Shown here piece after piece: positions 8,627 to 17,480 of a stretch of DNA of 64,000 nt. The position numbers were made by a program, and so were the translations under genes. The DNA lies in NCBI RefSeq assembly GCF_042646605.1, contig NZ_JBHRUG010000027.1, positions 62,001 through 126,000 of the forward strand, written 5' to 3'. The stretch's first letter is position 1. Every line of letters starts with the position of its first letter. This DNA comes from Litchfieldella rifensis. Lineage in GTDB: Bacteria > Pseudomonadota > Gammaproteobacteria > Pseudomonadales > Halomonadaceae. The notes under the pieces are model-generated. The model was given only the letters and a program-made list of their open reading frames with translations. It did not search any database and was not told the origin of the DNA.

Positions 8627-9991
8627 ATGGACGAGGTAACCGACGAGCAGAGCCTGTGTGATGACCTGGCGGGGCAATGCAAGCCCAGGGACCAGTGCCT
8701 GATCGGGATTGAACACGAAAAGTTCATTTTTTCGCAACAGGACCACCGCTTGTTGCCTTATGCCGGGCGAGTCAGTATTCACACCTTGCTGACGGAAATG
8801 CAACGCTTCGGTTGGCAGCCAACCTTTGAACGGAACAACCTCACCGGCCTGAAACTCGACGGTGCCGCCATCACACTGGAACCCGCTGGACAGTTTGAAT
8901 TGTCCGGAACACCCTGGGTGGATTTGCACGCTGTTTACCAGGAAATGCTGGAGCATCGCCGGCAACTGGTGGAACTTGCCGATGAAATGGATTTAGGGAT
9001 AATGACGCTGGGCTTTGCGCCGGAGTGGACTCAGCAAAAGATGGACTGGGTGCCCAAGAGTCGCTACCACATCATGCGGGACTACATGCCCAAGGTCGGG
9101 GTGCATGGGACGGACATGATGACGCGCACCTGCTCGATCCAGCTGAACTTCGACTTCTGCAACCAGCGGGATATGTGCGATAAGTATCGTGTGGCGATGG
9201 CACTGCAGCCCCTGGTGATGGTAGCGCTGGCCAATTCTCCCTTCGCCGATGGCCAAGACAGCCAGTTGACCTCTTACCGTAACTACGTCTGGCTACATAC
9301 CGATTCTGCGCGTTGTGGCGTCCTGCCGCTGGTGCTTTCTCCCGATTTTAATTTTGCCGAGTATGTTCAGCGGGCTTTGGCGGTGCCCATGTACTCGGTG
9401 AAAAGGAACGGCGTGCATATCGATCTCGCCGGACGCTCTTTCCGGGATATGATGCAAGGGAAATTGCACGAATTACCCGGAGAAAAACCCACGCTGAAGG
9501 ACTGGCATGATCACCTCAACACGTTAATGCATGACGTCCGCTTGAAAGACCATCTGGAGTTGCGTGGTAACGACTCGCTTACCCTGGAACACAGCATGGC
9601 ACTGGCCGCGTTCTGGACGGGCATTCTTTACGATGACCAGGCGTTGCAAAAGGCCCTGGCGTTCATAGCGGGGTGTGACGTCGCCAGCTTGAACCAACTG
9701 CGCCACCGCCTACCTCAGCTCGGCCTGGCCAACAGTGATGACCTCCCCGTCAGGGGAGTTTACAACGCCTCTTCCTTGCTCGAAGCCTTGCGATACGCCA
9801 CAGAACTGGCTCGCAAGGGACTGGAAAGGCGGCAAAAGAGGGATGCGCAAAACGCGGATGAATCCGTTTATTTGCAGCCACTCCAAGCGATCATCGAGAA
9901 TAAGTTCAGTCCAGCGGAGCAATGGCGCGAACGCTTCCATCAACAGTGGCGGGGCGATATCAAAGCCATTTACTCGCATGCTTCCTTCTAG
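8627..9991 (+). CDS. gshA: Glutamate-cysteine ligase, plant/alphaproteobacterial type
   Basis: A 454-residue GCS2-type enzyme that joins glutamate and cysteine with ATP, the first step of glutathione synthesis. Family blocks in order are LIGIEHEKFIF (about 25-36), AITLEPAGQFELSG (about 81-94), RYHIMRDYMPKVG, MTRTCSIQLNFDF, RNGVHIDLAGRSFRDM and LELRGNDS. These match the plant-type lineage rather than the classical E. coli GshA. The first third is visibly richer in A and T than the neighbouring genes, which suggests a different history. It stands alone, convergent with the M48 peptidase gene. Related EgtA-type functions cannot be fully excluded, but no ergothioneine genes are nearby. Confidence 0.85.
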   Translation: MDEVTDEQSLCDDLAGQCKPRDQCLIGIEHEKFIFSQQDHRLLPYAGRVSIHTLLTEMQRFGWQPTFERNNLTGLKLDGAAITLEPAGQFELSGTPWVDLHAVYQEMLEHRRQLVELADEMDLGIMTLGFAPEWTQQKMDWVPKSRYHIMRDYMPKVGVHGTDMMTRTCSIQLNFDFCNQRDMCDKYRVAMALQPLVMVALANSPFADGQDSQLTSYRNYVWLHTDSARCGVLPLVLSPDFNFAEYVQRALAVPMYSVKRNGVHIDLAGRSFRDMMQGKLHELPGEKPTLKDWHDHLNTLMHDVRLKDHLELRGNDSLTLEHSMALAAFWTGILYDDQALQKALAFIAGCDVASLNQLRHRLPQLGLANSDDLPVRGVYNASSLLEALRYATELARKGLERRQKRDAQNADESVYLQPLQAIIENKFSPAEQWRERFHQQWRGDIKAIYSHASF

Positions 9992-10020
9992 CCCCCTTGG
10001 TTCATGTCCCGGCTGAAAGG

Positions 10021-10986
10021 TCAACGTCGGCGGCGAATCCAGTAGCGGCCACTCTCCGGGCCAGGACGCTCATTGATCACTGGGTGGTCGACGTCGGATA
10101 GCCGGATGAACGGCCGGGTGCCGGTGTGTCGTGGTAGCTCGCCAACGTCGAGTAGTCGGCGGATACGCTTGTGGGTCGGTGGGTGTGTACGCAGCCAGTT
10201 GATCCACGCCGGCGCCTGTCGGCCAAACAGTGTCATCAGCCAACTGCCGTTGTGGCGTTCCAGCACTTCCAGAGCCGATGCAAGGCCGTGGGGATCACCG
10301 GTAATGGCTATGGCTTCCAGGTCGGCGGTGTATTCACGATTGCGCGAGAGCGCGAGCTGGAGCAGGGTGCTGACGGTTGGAGACAGTGCCACGAGCAACA
10401 GCAGTAACCAGGGCAGTTCCCCTCCTCCCGTGATGATCAGGGGCAGCATCAGCAGCAGAGCGATCTGTACTGCTGTTGCTAGCCAGAAGGTGAGCCGGGT
10501 CATGGCGGCCGCCATCGACATGACGCGGGTGTCTCCCTGTTGCAAATGATTGACTTCATGGGCCAGCACGGCGGCCAACTGGCGGAGATCGAGCGTCCTG
10601 AGCAGGCCATCGGTAATGGCAATGCCACCGTCACGCCGGTCACCGACGGCAAAGGCATTGAGATCGCGTGAAGGGGAATAGTAAAGCTGCGGCGCAATTT
10701 CCAGGCCGGCACGTTGATAGAGGATATCGAGTACACGATAGAGCTCGGGGGCTTGGTGTCGACGCAGCAGCCCGGCACCGGCGTTGGCCAGAATGAGCCG
10801 GGCCGGTACCCAACTGCTGAGGTGCGCTGCTACCGCAACCGCAAAAAGGGACAGGATCACCCCCGTGGCGCCGGCGAGGAGATAGCCGGGCACGGACAGG
10901 ACCAAGGCCAGACCCGCCATGATCAACAAGGTCTGCAGGCCATTCTTGAGACGGACGAGCCAGAGCCGTTGGGGTCGGAGTGTCAC
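10021..10986 (-). CDS. M48 family membrane metallopeptidase
   Basis: A 321-residue HtpX-like protease. Two membrane segments lie near the N-terminus and two more after the active site. The zinc site is HEVNH (in AVLAHEVNHLQQGD), with the third ligand likely the Glu of NREYTADLEA. I start it at the GTG at 10986 because ACAGGAG lies 6 bases upstream and the broken paralogue at 13.6 kb keeps the same start; the open frame continues to a GTG at 11019. The C-terminal tail is Arg-rich and unusual. It probably degrades damaged membrane proteins, as HtpX does. A truncated copy of the N-terminal 73 codons is found at 13431-13649. Confidence 0.88.
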   Translation of the reverse strand: MTLRPQRLWLVRLKNGLQTLLIMAGLALVLSVPGYLLAGATGVILSLFAVAVAAHLSSWVPARLILANAGAGLLRRHQAPELYRVLDILYQRAGLEIAPQLYYSPSRDLNAFAVGDRRDGGIAITDGLLRTLDLRQLAAVLAHEVNHLQQGDTRVMSMAAAMTRLTFWLATAVQIALLLMLPLIITGGGELPWLLLLLVALSPTVSTLLQLALSRNREYTADLEAIAITGDPHGLASALEVLERHNGSWLMTLFGRQAPAWINWLRTHPPTHKRIRRLLDVGELPRHTGTRPFIRLSDVDHPVINERPGPESGRYWIRRRR

Positions 10987-11048
10987 GGCGACTCCTGTCC
11001 CGGTAAACGCATTTGTCACTCAACGATATCCGCTATCCTGGCGATGAG

Positions 11049-11071
11049 AAAAGGGCGGTCGCTACCGCTCT
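11049..11071 (-). terminator. Factor-independent terminator of the disulfide reductase gene
   Basis: On the minus strand AGAGCGGT, loop AGCG and ACCGCCCT form an 8-bp stem with one mismatch, followed by a short T run (TTTTC). It lies about 100 bp after the stop codon of the gene at 11172 and before the M48 gene, so it should separate the two. Confidence 0.6.
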
Positions 11072-11171
11072 GGCTGTCCGACCGTTTCGGCGGCGACTGA
11101 TCGGTTGGCCGGTCGGCCTCTAAAATCGTTATTGGCGGGGTTGTGGGTTACTGGGCGTGCCAAGGGGCTCT

Positions 11172-12641
11172 TTAATCCCCCGGCCCGCACTCCATGCAGC
11201 GGTCGACGATGGCCGGGCCCTGCAGCAGCTTGGTGTTCAGGTCGCGCAGGCCGCTGCGCAGCCCCTCCTCGAGTACCGGGTGATAGAAGGGCATCTCGAG
11301 CATCCGGCTCACGCCCATGTTCTGCTCCAGCGACCAGGCCAGTAGGTGCGCCATGTGTTCGATGCGCGGGCCGAAGAGCTCGGCGCCGAGAAACCGGCCC
11401 GAGCCGTGCTCGGCATAGAGTCGCATCATGCCGCGGTTCTCGCGTATCACTTTGGCGCGCCCCTGGTCCTCGAAGGAAGCTTCGCCGGTGGCGATGCACT
11501 CATGCCCCCCGTGGCGCTGCTCGAGTTCGGCGCGGCTGGCGCCGACCGTGGCCATCTGCGGGTCGGTGAAGACAATGGTCAGGGGCGTGTTGCGCTTGCC
11601 GGCGCGAAGCTCCGGATAGCGCCCGGCGTTGTCGCCGGCGATGCGCCCCGCGGTGCTGGCCTCGTGCAGCAACGGTAGCTCCTGGTTGGCGTCGCCGGCG
11701 ATGAATATGTGGCTCGGGCTGTCATCGGCGTTGCGGCACTGCAGGGTGAAGCGATTGAAGTACGGCACCCCCTTGTCGTTCAGCGCCAGATCGGCCCTGC
11801 CGAGGTCGAGCTTGTCGACGTTGGGTCGTCGGCCGGTGGCGGCAAGCAGGTAGTCGAAGCGTTCGGTCAGACGCTTGCCGGTGCCGCGCTCGAGAAAGGT
11901 GATCACCACTTGCTCGCCGTCGCGGGCGATGGACTCCACCTTGGCACTCGGGTCGACGTAGAAGTCCTCGTTGAAGGTGCGATCGGCATAGTCGCGCAGG
12001 GCCTCGTCCTGGAACGGACCGAGGGAGCCGCTGACGCCGAAGACGCGCAGGCGTACGTCCAGGCGGTGCAGGGCCTGGCCGAGCTCCAGGCCGATCACCC
12101 CGGGGCCGAATACGGCGACCGACGCCGGCAGGTCGTCCCACGCGAAGACATCGTCGCTGACGATCAGCCGGTCGCCCGCGACCTCGAAGAAAGCCGGCCA
12201 GGTGGGGCGCATGCCGGTGGCGATGACGATATTGCGAGCCCTGAGGCGGGTATGATCGCCGACGATCAGGGTGTGTGGGCCTTCGAAGCGGGCATGGCCT
12301 TGAAGGCGGTCGGCCTCGTCGATTCGCTGCATCGACTTGAGGACGCTATTGACGAAGCCGTCGCGCTCGCGTTTGACGCGTTCCATGACCGCACGGCCGT
12401 CGATTTCTATCGCACCGCGCACCTGTACGCCGAAACCGGCAGTGTCGCGGGCATGGTGGGCAGCATCGGCAGCAGCGATCAACAGCTTCGAGGGCATGCA
12501 GCCCACTCGGGCACAGGTGGTGCCATACTGGCCGCCCTCGATCAGCACTACGCTGGGGGACTGCTTCCTGGCAGCGTGCCAGGCGCTCAGGCCGGCAGTC
12601 CCGGCCCCGATGATGGCGATATCGACGTCACGTTCCTGCAT
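11172..12641 (-). CDS. Dihydrolipoamide dehydrogenase-like flavin disulfide reductase
   Basis: A 489-residue class I pyridine nucleotide-disulfide oxidoreductase. It has the FAD dinucleotide motif GAGTAG at 12-17, redox cysteines C43 and C48 in TCARVGCMPSK, an NAD-binding motif FGPGVIGLELG, the second FAD motif IFIAGDANQ and a C-terminal dimer domain ending in FYHPVLEEGL, where the HPxxxE catalytic pair is recognisable. The CARVGC spacing is as in lipoamide dehydrogenases and mercuric reductases, but no 2-oxoacid dehydrogenase or mer gene is nearby, so the substrate is open. A GGAGGAAG ribosome site supports the start. Divergent from the tautomerase. Confidence 0.88.
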   Translation of the reverse strand: MQERDVDIAIIGAGTAGLSAWHAARKQSPSVVLIEGGQYGTTCARVGCMPSKLLIAAADAAHHARDTAGFGVQVRGAIEIDGRAVMERVKRERDGFVNSVLKSMQRIDEADRLQGHARFEGPHTLIVGDHTRLRARNIVIATGMRPTWPAFFEVAGDRLIVSDDVFAWDDLPASVAVFGPGVIGLELGQALHRLDVRLRVFGVSGSLGPFQDEALRDYADRTFNEDFYVDPSAKVESIARDGEQVVITFLERGTGKRLTERFDYLLAATGRRPNVDKLDLGRADLALNDKGVPYFNRFTLQCRNADDSPSHIFIAGDANQELPLLHEASTAGRIAGDNAGRYPELRAGKRNTPLTIVFTDPQMATVGASRAELEQRHGGHECIATGEASFEDQGRAKVIRENRGMMRLYAEHGSGRFLGAELFGPRIEHMAHLLAWSLEQNMGVSRMLEMPFYHPVLEEGLRSGLRDLNTKLLQGPAIVDRCMECGPGD

Positions 12642-12887
12642 CGTTGTCTTCCTCCGCAAAAAGGGGCCGGACAAGGGGCCATGACCCTTCGGAACCTGTC
12701 TCAATCCACTATGGCACACGGCCAGCGTCGAGAATGGCGAGCGTATTCGGCAAGCGGACATCGAGGATGCTGGGAGGCATATCAGGGGGAGATGTCGGGT
12801 TTCCTGTATTCTGAGCCTGGTGTGGGCGCGTTGCAGCGCCAGGGAGTTCATTCGACCATAGGGGCTTTTCCACAACAGGAGCCGATC

Positions 12888-13079
12888 ATGCCCATCGTGA
12901 CGATTCAGCAGTTTCCCCGCCCGCTGGAGCAGAAGCGGGAGCTGGCGCGGCGCATTACCGAGGCCTTCGTGGAGGTCTACGGGGCGAAGGAGGAGGCGGT
13001 ACAGGTGTTCTTCAGCGAGATCGATGGCGAGGGTTGGGCCAAGGGCGGTGTGATGGGCTGCGACAAGACGGACAAATGA
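12888..13079 (+). CDS. 4-Oxalocrotonate tautomerase family protein
   Basis: A 63-residue protein, normal length for the small tautomerase family. After Met removal the catalytic Pro would be the first residue (MPIVTIQQFPRPLEQKRELA), followed by the typical helix and VQVFFSEIDGEGWAKGG. It catalyses keto-enol isomerisation of a small acid, with unknown substrate. AGGAG lies 7 bases before the ATG. The frame is open far upstream, over the start of the disulfide reductase gene, but that is an antisense artefact. The MazG-like gene follows 11 bp downstream, so the two are probably co-transcribed. Confidence 0.88.
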   Translation: MPIVTIQQFPRPLEQKRELARRITEAFVEVYGAKEEAVQVFFSEIDGEGWAKGGVMGCDKTDK

Positions 13080-13090
13080 AGGAGGTCAGC

Positions 13091-13456
13091 ATGGAAGAAC
13101 CCGACTCGGTCGATCGCCTGGCGCTGATTCGTGAGCGCCTTCAGGGTTTCGCTCGCGCCCGCGAGTGGGGCCAGTTCCACTCGCCCAAGAACCTCGTGAT
13201 GGCCCTGACGGGCGAAGTGGGCGAGCTGACGGAACATTTCCAGTGGCTGACGGAGCAGGAGTCGAAAGAGCTGTCAGACGCAGAGCTCGAAGGGGTTCGC
13301 GAGGAGATCGCCGATGTGCAGATCTACCTGCTGATGCTCAGCGACAAGCTCGACATCGATCTGCTGCGGGCGGTCGAAGACAAGATCGCCAAGAACGAGC
13401 AGAGGTTCCCGGTGGAGCGGGTACGAGGCAGCCGGCGCCAACGTTGGCCAGAATGA
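13091..13456 (+). CDS. MazG-like nucleotide pyrophosphohydrolase with replaced C-terminus
   Basis: A 121-residue all-alpha NTP pyrophosphatase of the short MazG-like (RS21-C6/dCTPase) type. Metal-binding acidic motifs are visible: GEVGELTEHFQW and REEIADVQIYLLM. It should hydrolyse a nucleoside triphosphate, possibly a modified dCTP, to the monophosphate. GGAGG precedes the ATG. Family members usually end in a Lys-rich tail after the RGS motif; here the codons after RGS (RRQRWPE, stop) come from the broken M48 copy on the opposite strand. The original end has been lost by rearrangement. The catalytic core is complete, so activity may be kept. Confidence 0.85.
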   Translation: MEEPDSVDRLALIRERLQGFARAREWGQFHSPKNLVMALTGEVGELTEHFQWLTEQESKELSDAELEGVREEIADVQIYLLMLSDKLDIDLLRAVEDKIAKNEQRFPVERVRGSRRQRWPE

Positions 13457-13649
13457 GCCGGGCCAGCGCCCAACTGCTGAAGTGTGCTGCCACCGCTACC
13501 GCCACGAGGGATATGATCACGCCGCTGGCGCCGGCAAGGAGGTAGCTGGGCACGGACAGGACCAGAGTCCGGCCCGCCATGATCAGCAAGGCCTGAAGAG
13601 TGTTCTTGAGACGGGCGAGCCAGAGCCGTTGTGGTTGCAGTGTCGTCAC
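13431..13649 (-). pseudogene. Truncated copy of the M48 metallopeptidase gene
   Basis: On the minus strand from a GTG at 13649 the peptide VTTLQPQRLWLARLKN and about 57 further residues align with the start of the intact M48 protein at 10986, mostly identical. Similarity also covers the leader up to about 13690. It stops at 13431-13433, inside the end of the MazG-like gene, and everything encoding the HExxH domain is missing. The fragment keeps both membrane helices but no active site. It is a partial duplication followed by deletion or illegitimate recombination. Confidence 0.85.
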
Positions 13650-13695
13650 GGGGATCCTGTTCAACGATATCCGTTATTCCGGCAATGGGGAAAGC

Positions 13696-13723
13696 GGGAC
13701 ACGACCAGTGACGGTCGTGTCCC
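13696..13723 (-). terminator. Terminator hairpin of the DUF5602-like gene
   Basis: GGGACACGACC (13696-13706) and GGTCGTGTCCC (13713-13723) form a perfect 11-bp stem with a 6-base loop. On the minus strand it is followed by GCTTTCCCC. It lies 38 bp after the stop codon at 13761. The T run is short. Confidence 0.6.
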
Positions 13724-13760
13724 TCACAGCTACCGATACGACATCGTTGCCAGGGCATCC

Positions 13761-14570
13761 TTACTGCTGGACGGTTTGCAACTCCGGATCGAAGTGGGAT
13801 AGCCCAAGCAGCTCGATGTGGTACTCGTCGTGCGCGGGGTCGAAACTCACGCGATACTGGGTCGGGTAGTAGCCGGACAGGCTGTACCGGGCCGGTGTCT
13901 TCACTGGCATGGTGACATCGGGTCGTGAGTGCAGGAAGTCCAGCGATACCATCGGCTCCACGAAAATGAGCCGTCCACCATGGTAGCCATAGATGAAGGT
14001 ATGGGTGAACGGCTGCCCATGGAACTCGTGGCCGGCGGGGTCGATGCCATGGACACCCATATGCTCGACGGCCGACTCGGGAGGTACCACGTAACCCGCC
14101 GGTACCAGCAAGGCGTCCGGGGGCGCGAGCTGTTGTTCCCGGTCAGGCCCCAGGAAAGTGATGGCCTGCCGTTCGGCATCGCTGATGAGATAGAAGTGCA
14201 TGTCGAAGTGGGGGACCGAATAGACGCCGTCAGGAATATGCCCGGCGGGGTTCCAGTCCAGGAGAACATGATCGTACCCCGTCGGTGAGACACCCTCCGG
14301 CAGAGGCAAGAGGTATAACCATGCTTTCTGGTCGGGTTGCGGTTCCGGTAACCCCTCCAGGGCGTCTGCCGTCAGGACGACGGCGATGGACGTCGGTATC
14401 CCACCTGTGTCTTGCGTGACAACCACTCGGGCCAGGCCGTTGCCGACGGCGACCGGGTGACCGCTCAGGATGTCCCCTTCCGAGGCCTGCGTGGAACCCG
14501 TTGCCAGTGCCAGCAGCATCGCTGACGCCAGGCCAAGCGTGCGAAAACCACCAACACCAAAACGTTGCAT
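13761..14570 (-). CDS. Exported DUF5602/TTHB210-like protein
   Basis: A 269-residue protein with a cleavable signal peptide (helix TLGLASAMLLALATGSTQAS, cut near residue 30). The mature part has HFDMHFYLISDAERQAITF, LDWNPAGH, MGVHGIDPAGHEFHG and FTHTFIYGYHGG. The many His residues in HFDMHFY, GVHG and FTHTF suggest metal binding. The pattern resembles the DUF5602/TTHB210-like family; no biochemical role is known to me. AAGGAG precedes the ATG at 14570. It is transcribed alone toward a strong hairpin at 13696-13723. Confidence 0.75.
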   Translation of the reverse strand: MQRFGVGGFRTLGLASAMLLALATGSTQASEGDILSGHPVAVGNGLARVVVTQDTGGIPTSIAVVLTADALEGLPEPQPDQKAWLYLLPLPEGVSPTGYDHVLLDWNPAGHIPDGVYSVPHFDMHFYLISDAERQAITFLGPDREQQLAPPDALLVPAGYVVPPESAVEHMGVHGIDPAGHEFHGQPFTHTFIYGYHGGRLIFVEPMVSLDFLHSRPDVTMPVKTPARYSLSGYYPTQYRVSFDPAHDEYHIELLGLSHFDPELQTVQQ

Positions 14571-15017
14571 GGCGTTTCTCCTTCGTGGTGATGCGCCGGA
14601 CCGCCCTGCGCTGGCGGTGCGGCAGCGCGTGAACAGTAGGCACAAAGGTGCCACCCGCCATGGCCGTCTCGGTGCGGGGAGAGGAGTCGCGTGGGGAAAG
14701 GGGCTTGACCGGGCGGTACAAGCCTCGATTCTTACCGCTTAGCCTGTAGGCCGCCGTCGGTGGGCGTTTGGCTTGGGTAAAGTCATTATAGTTCTAGGTA
14801 ACCTTTTGCAATTATTAGTATCGTCATCCAATCGCCTTATTCAGCCTGGTGAAAATATCTTGCAGGTCCGGACGGTCGCACGGGCGTCGAGGACGCCTGG
14901 TAAGCCCGCCGAAATCGGTGGGCTTCCTGCATTTCTGGCCATAGCAAGGTCGTGCTGGGCTACGCTTAAATACTCGCGCGCCATTAGTCGCCACCACTTC
15001 CCGCTCGGCCAATTCTC
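14571..15017. other. 447-bp gene-free region between divergent genes
   Basis: No ORF here looks like a gene. It must hold the promoters of the exported protein (left) and the aminotransferase (right). An AT-rich stretch at about 14775-14825 stands out from the GC-rich surroundings. A hairpin AAGCCCGCC/GGTGGGCTT with loop GAAATC lies at 14902-14925 but lacks a T run. No repeat matches other parts of the window. Confidence 0.6.
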
Positions 15018-16178
15018 ATGAATCCAAGCATCCCTGAACCACTCCCTTCGCAGCGGGATCTCTTCGATCTCCCTAGAGAAGTTGCCTATCTCAACTGCGC
15101 CAACATGTCACCCCAGTCGCACTCCGTCACCAAGGCCGGTCTCGAGGCGGTGCGGCGGATGAAGGCGCCCTGGAAGATCAGTCCCTCGGACTGGTTCACC
15201 GATGCTGAAGCGCTCAGAGCGGTCGCGGCAAGGCTCATGGGGGCCGATACCGATGGTGTCGCGCTTATTCCGGCGGCGAGCTATGGCATCTCGATCGCGG
15301 CATCCAACGTTCCGATCGAGAGAGGGCAGAACATCGTGCTGCTTGATGAGCAGTTCCCCTCCAACCTTTACGCTTGGCGGGAGCTGGCCAGGGTGAGCAC
15401 TGCCGAGGTACGTACCGTTCACAAGGAGCCGCTCGATGCCTGGACCGGTGCGGTGCTGGAAGCCATCGACGACGACACGGCCGTGGTGACCGTGCCCAAC
15501 TGCCACTGGACCGACGGGGCGCTCATCGATCTTATTCAAGTGGGAGAACGCGCCCGCAGCGTGGGAGCTGCCCTGGTCGTCGATGCCAGCCAGTCGCTCG
15601 GTGCCTATCCGCTCGACATTGCTGCTATCCAGCCGGACTTCCTGGTTTCGGTCGGCTACAAGTGGCAACTAGGCCCCTACGGCTTGGGGTACCTCTATGC
15701 GGCTCCGAGATGGCGTGAGACCGGCCGCCCCCTGGAGGCTTCCTGGCTGACCCGGGCCGGCGCCGAGGATTTTGCTGCGCTGGTCGATTACGTGGATGAC
15801 TACCGGCCCGGCGCGCGGCGCTTCGACATGGGCGAATATCCGCAATTCGTGCTCGCGCCGATGGCATTTGCCGGTCTCTCGCAACTGCTCGACTGGGGCG
15901 TCGGATGCGTACAGGCGACGCTGAGTCGGCTCACAAACCAAATTGCCAAGGAAGTCACTGAGATGGGGTGCTCGGTACTACCGGCCGACCATCGCGTCGG
16001 GCACCTGGTCGGCGTGCGACTGCCGGATGGCAGCATTCCCGAAGCGCTTCCCAAGCGCCTGGCGGAGGAGCAGGTGTTCGTGAGTGCGCGTGGTGATTCC
16101 CTGCGTATTGCGCCCCACGTCTACAACGAAGACGCCGATGTCGAACGGCTGCTGGCGGTGTTGCGGGAGTTCGTTTGA
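15018..16178 (+). CDS. Class V aminotransferase-fold PLP enzyme
   Basis: A 386-residue PLP-dependent enzyme of the cysteine desulfurase/isopenicillin N epimerase/kynureninase group. The start DLPREVAYLNCANMSPQS is the usual substrate-entry segment, VVDASQSLGAYPLDI holds the cofactor-binding Asp, and the Lys of SVGYKWQLGPYGLGYLY should form the PLP aldimine. C-terminal SARGDSLRIAPHVYN is the typical phosphate and carboxylate-binding strand. No sulfur-acceptor or Suf/Isc genes are near, so a cysteine desulfurase role is not indicated; the substrate is unknown. No good ribosome site is seen before the ATG, but the N-terminus fits the family. Confidence 0.9.
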   Translation: MNPSIPEPLPSQRDLFDLPREVAYLNCANMSPQSHSVTKAGLEAVRRMKAPWKISPSDWFTDAEALRAVAARLMGADTDGVALIPAASYGISIAASNVPIERGQNIVLLDEQFPSNLYAWRELARVSTAEVRTVHKEPLDAWTGAVLEAIDDDTAVVTVPNCHWTDGALIDLIQVGERARSVGAALVVDASQSLGAYPLDIAAIQPDFLVSVGYKWQLGPYGLGYLYAAPRWRETGRPLEASWLTRAGAEDFAALVDYVDDYRPGARRFDMGEYPQFVLAPMAFAGLSQLLDWGVGCVQATLSRLTNQIAKEVTEMGCSVLPADHRVGHLVGVRLPDGSIPEALPKRLAEEQVFVSARGDSLRIAPHVYNEDADVERLLAVLREFV

Positions 16179-16270
16179 GCGATCCGTGCTTACGGGCGAC
16201 TAGGGTATCGAGTTGTCGAACGCTTGCGTTGCTGCTGTCTCTGATCGAATCCTATCGGAGGAGAGCGGAA

Positions 16271-16540
16271 ATGGACGATGATCTGGAGAAAATGACACGC
16301 GAGGAGCTCATTGCGGAAGCGAAGGCGTTGCGAGAGGGGATTCGTCGGCATCGGGACTGCAGTGGGCACGAGCTATGTTGGCACCACCCCGATCTATGGG
16401 GGCTGCTGCCGGAAACCAGTGATTCGATTCCGGTGGTGCCCGAGTGGCCGGAGTTCCTCCGGGGCTGCATCCGTTATCGACAATCGCTGGATGAGCAGGC
16501 ACCGGACGCACCGCGGACGGATGAGCCATATCAGGAGTGA
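16271..16540 (+). CDS. Small conserved hypothetical protein
   Basis: An 89-residue protein, MDDDLEKMTREELIAEAKAL at its start. An N-terminal charged helix is followed by CSGHELCWHHPDLWGLLPE, where two Cys and three His could bind metal. I recall similar short proteins with the CWHHPxLWGLLP core in other proteobacteria, none with a known function. AGGAG lies just upstream of ATG 16271; the frame is open from 16175 but that region overlaps the aminotransferase end. The hydrolase gene starts 15 bp downstream, so the pair may be one transcript. Confidence 0.75.
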   Translation: MDDDLEKMTREELIAEAKALREGIRRHRDCSGHELCWHHPDLWGLLPETSDSIPVVPEWPEFLRGCIRYRQSLDEQAPDAPRTDEPYQE

Positions 16541-16554
16541 CTGAGTGAGGCCAT

Positions 16555-17379
16555 ATGCTGCGTCTTCTGTCCTGGCTGGTCCTCGCCTATGCGCTGGTGG
16601 TGCTGCTGGCCTGGGCCTTCCAGGATCGGTTGCTCTACTTGCCCTACATGGGCCGCGAGCATCTCGCTACGCCGGCAGACAGAGGCATGGCGTGGAAGTC
16701 GGTGACGCTTGCGACTGACGATGGTCTGAGCCTGGATGCCTGGTGGGTGCCGGCAAACGAGCCACGTGGCAGCCTGCTGTTCTTGCACGGTAACGCCGGC
16801 AATATCTCTCACCGCCTGGATTCCCTGGCCCAGTTCCATCAACTGGGGCTGTCAGTGCTGATCATCGACTACCGTGGCTATGGCCGCAGCGAGGGGCGGC
16901 CGTCGGAGGCAGGCACGGCGTTGGATGCCCGGGCCGCCTGGCGCTGGATGCGTGAGGAGCGCGCCATCGCCGCCGACGAGATCGTGCTCTTCGGCCGTTC
17001 CTTGGGTGCCGCCGTGGCGGCGGAACTGGGTCGGGAAGTCCGGCCGGCGGCGGTGATCCTGGAGTCACCGTTCCGCTCGGTGCCCCTCTTGGCCCAGCAG
17101 ATTTATCCCTTCCTACCGGCTCGCTGGCTGGCCCGCTTCGACTATGACACCGCTGCCTATGTAACGGAGATCGAGGCTCCCATTCTGGTGATCCACAGTC
17201 GCGAGGACGACATCATCCCCTTCTCCGAAGGCGAGGCCGTCTTCGAGGCAGCCCGGGAACCCAAGGAGATGCTGGTGATCAGCGGCAGTCACAATACCGG
17301 TTTTCTGGAAAGCGGGGCGGTCTACCTGGAAGGCATCGATGACTTCCTGAACGACGCGGCGGGATTGCCGCGAGGCTAG
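16555..17379 (+). CDS. Membrane-anchored alpha/beta hydrolase
   Basis: A 274-residue BEM46/ABHD13-like hydrolase. One N-terminal membrane helix (about 5-24) anchors it. The oxyanion motif is FLHGNAGNIS, the nucleophile Ser sits in GRSLGAAVA, the acid is the Asp in HSREDDIIPF and the base is the His in SGSHNTGF, so the triad is complete. Members act as esterases or thioesterases of unknown substrate. It follows the 89-residue protein gene by 15 bp. Confidence 0.88.
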   Translation: MLRLLSWLVLAYALVVLLAWAFQDRLLYLPYMGREHLATPADRGMAWKSVTLATDDGLSLDAWWVPANEPRGSLLFLHGNAGNISHRLDSLAQFHQLGLSVLIIDYRGYGRSEGRPSEAGTALDARAAWRWMREERAIAADEIVLFGRSLGAAVAAELGREVRPAAVILESPFRSVPLLAQQIYPFLPARWLARFDYDTAAYVTEIEAPILVIHSREDDIIPFSEGEAVFEAAREPKEMLVISGSHNTGFLESGAVYLEGIDDFLNDAAGLPRG

Positions 17380-17480
17380 CTCTCTTCCCACCGTGAGGAG
17401 TGGTCGATGTCGAGCGATGAAATCCCGGCGGCGGCTGGGGGAGAGTGTCGCAGCGGCGCAGGGCGTTGGCTGACAATCCC

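Noticed and set aside
11709..12887. N-terminal extension of the tautomerase frame
   Set aside because: Antisense to the disulfide reductase; the tautomerase must begin with Met-Pro for activity, which fits ATG 12888.
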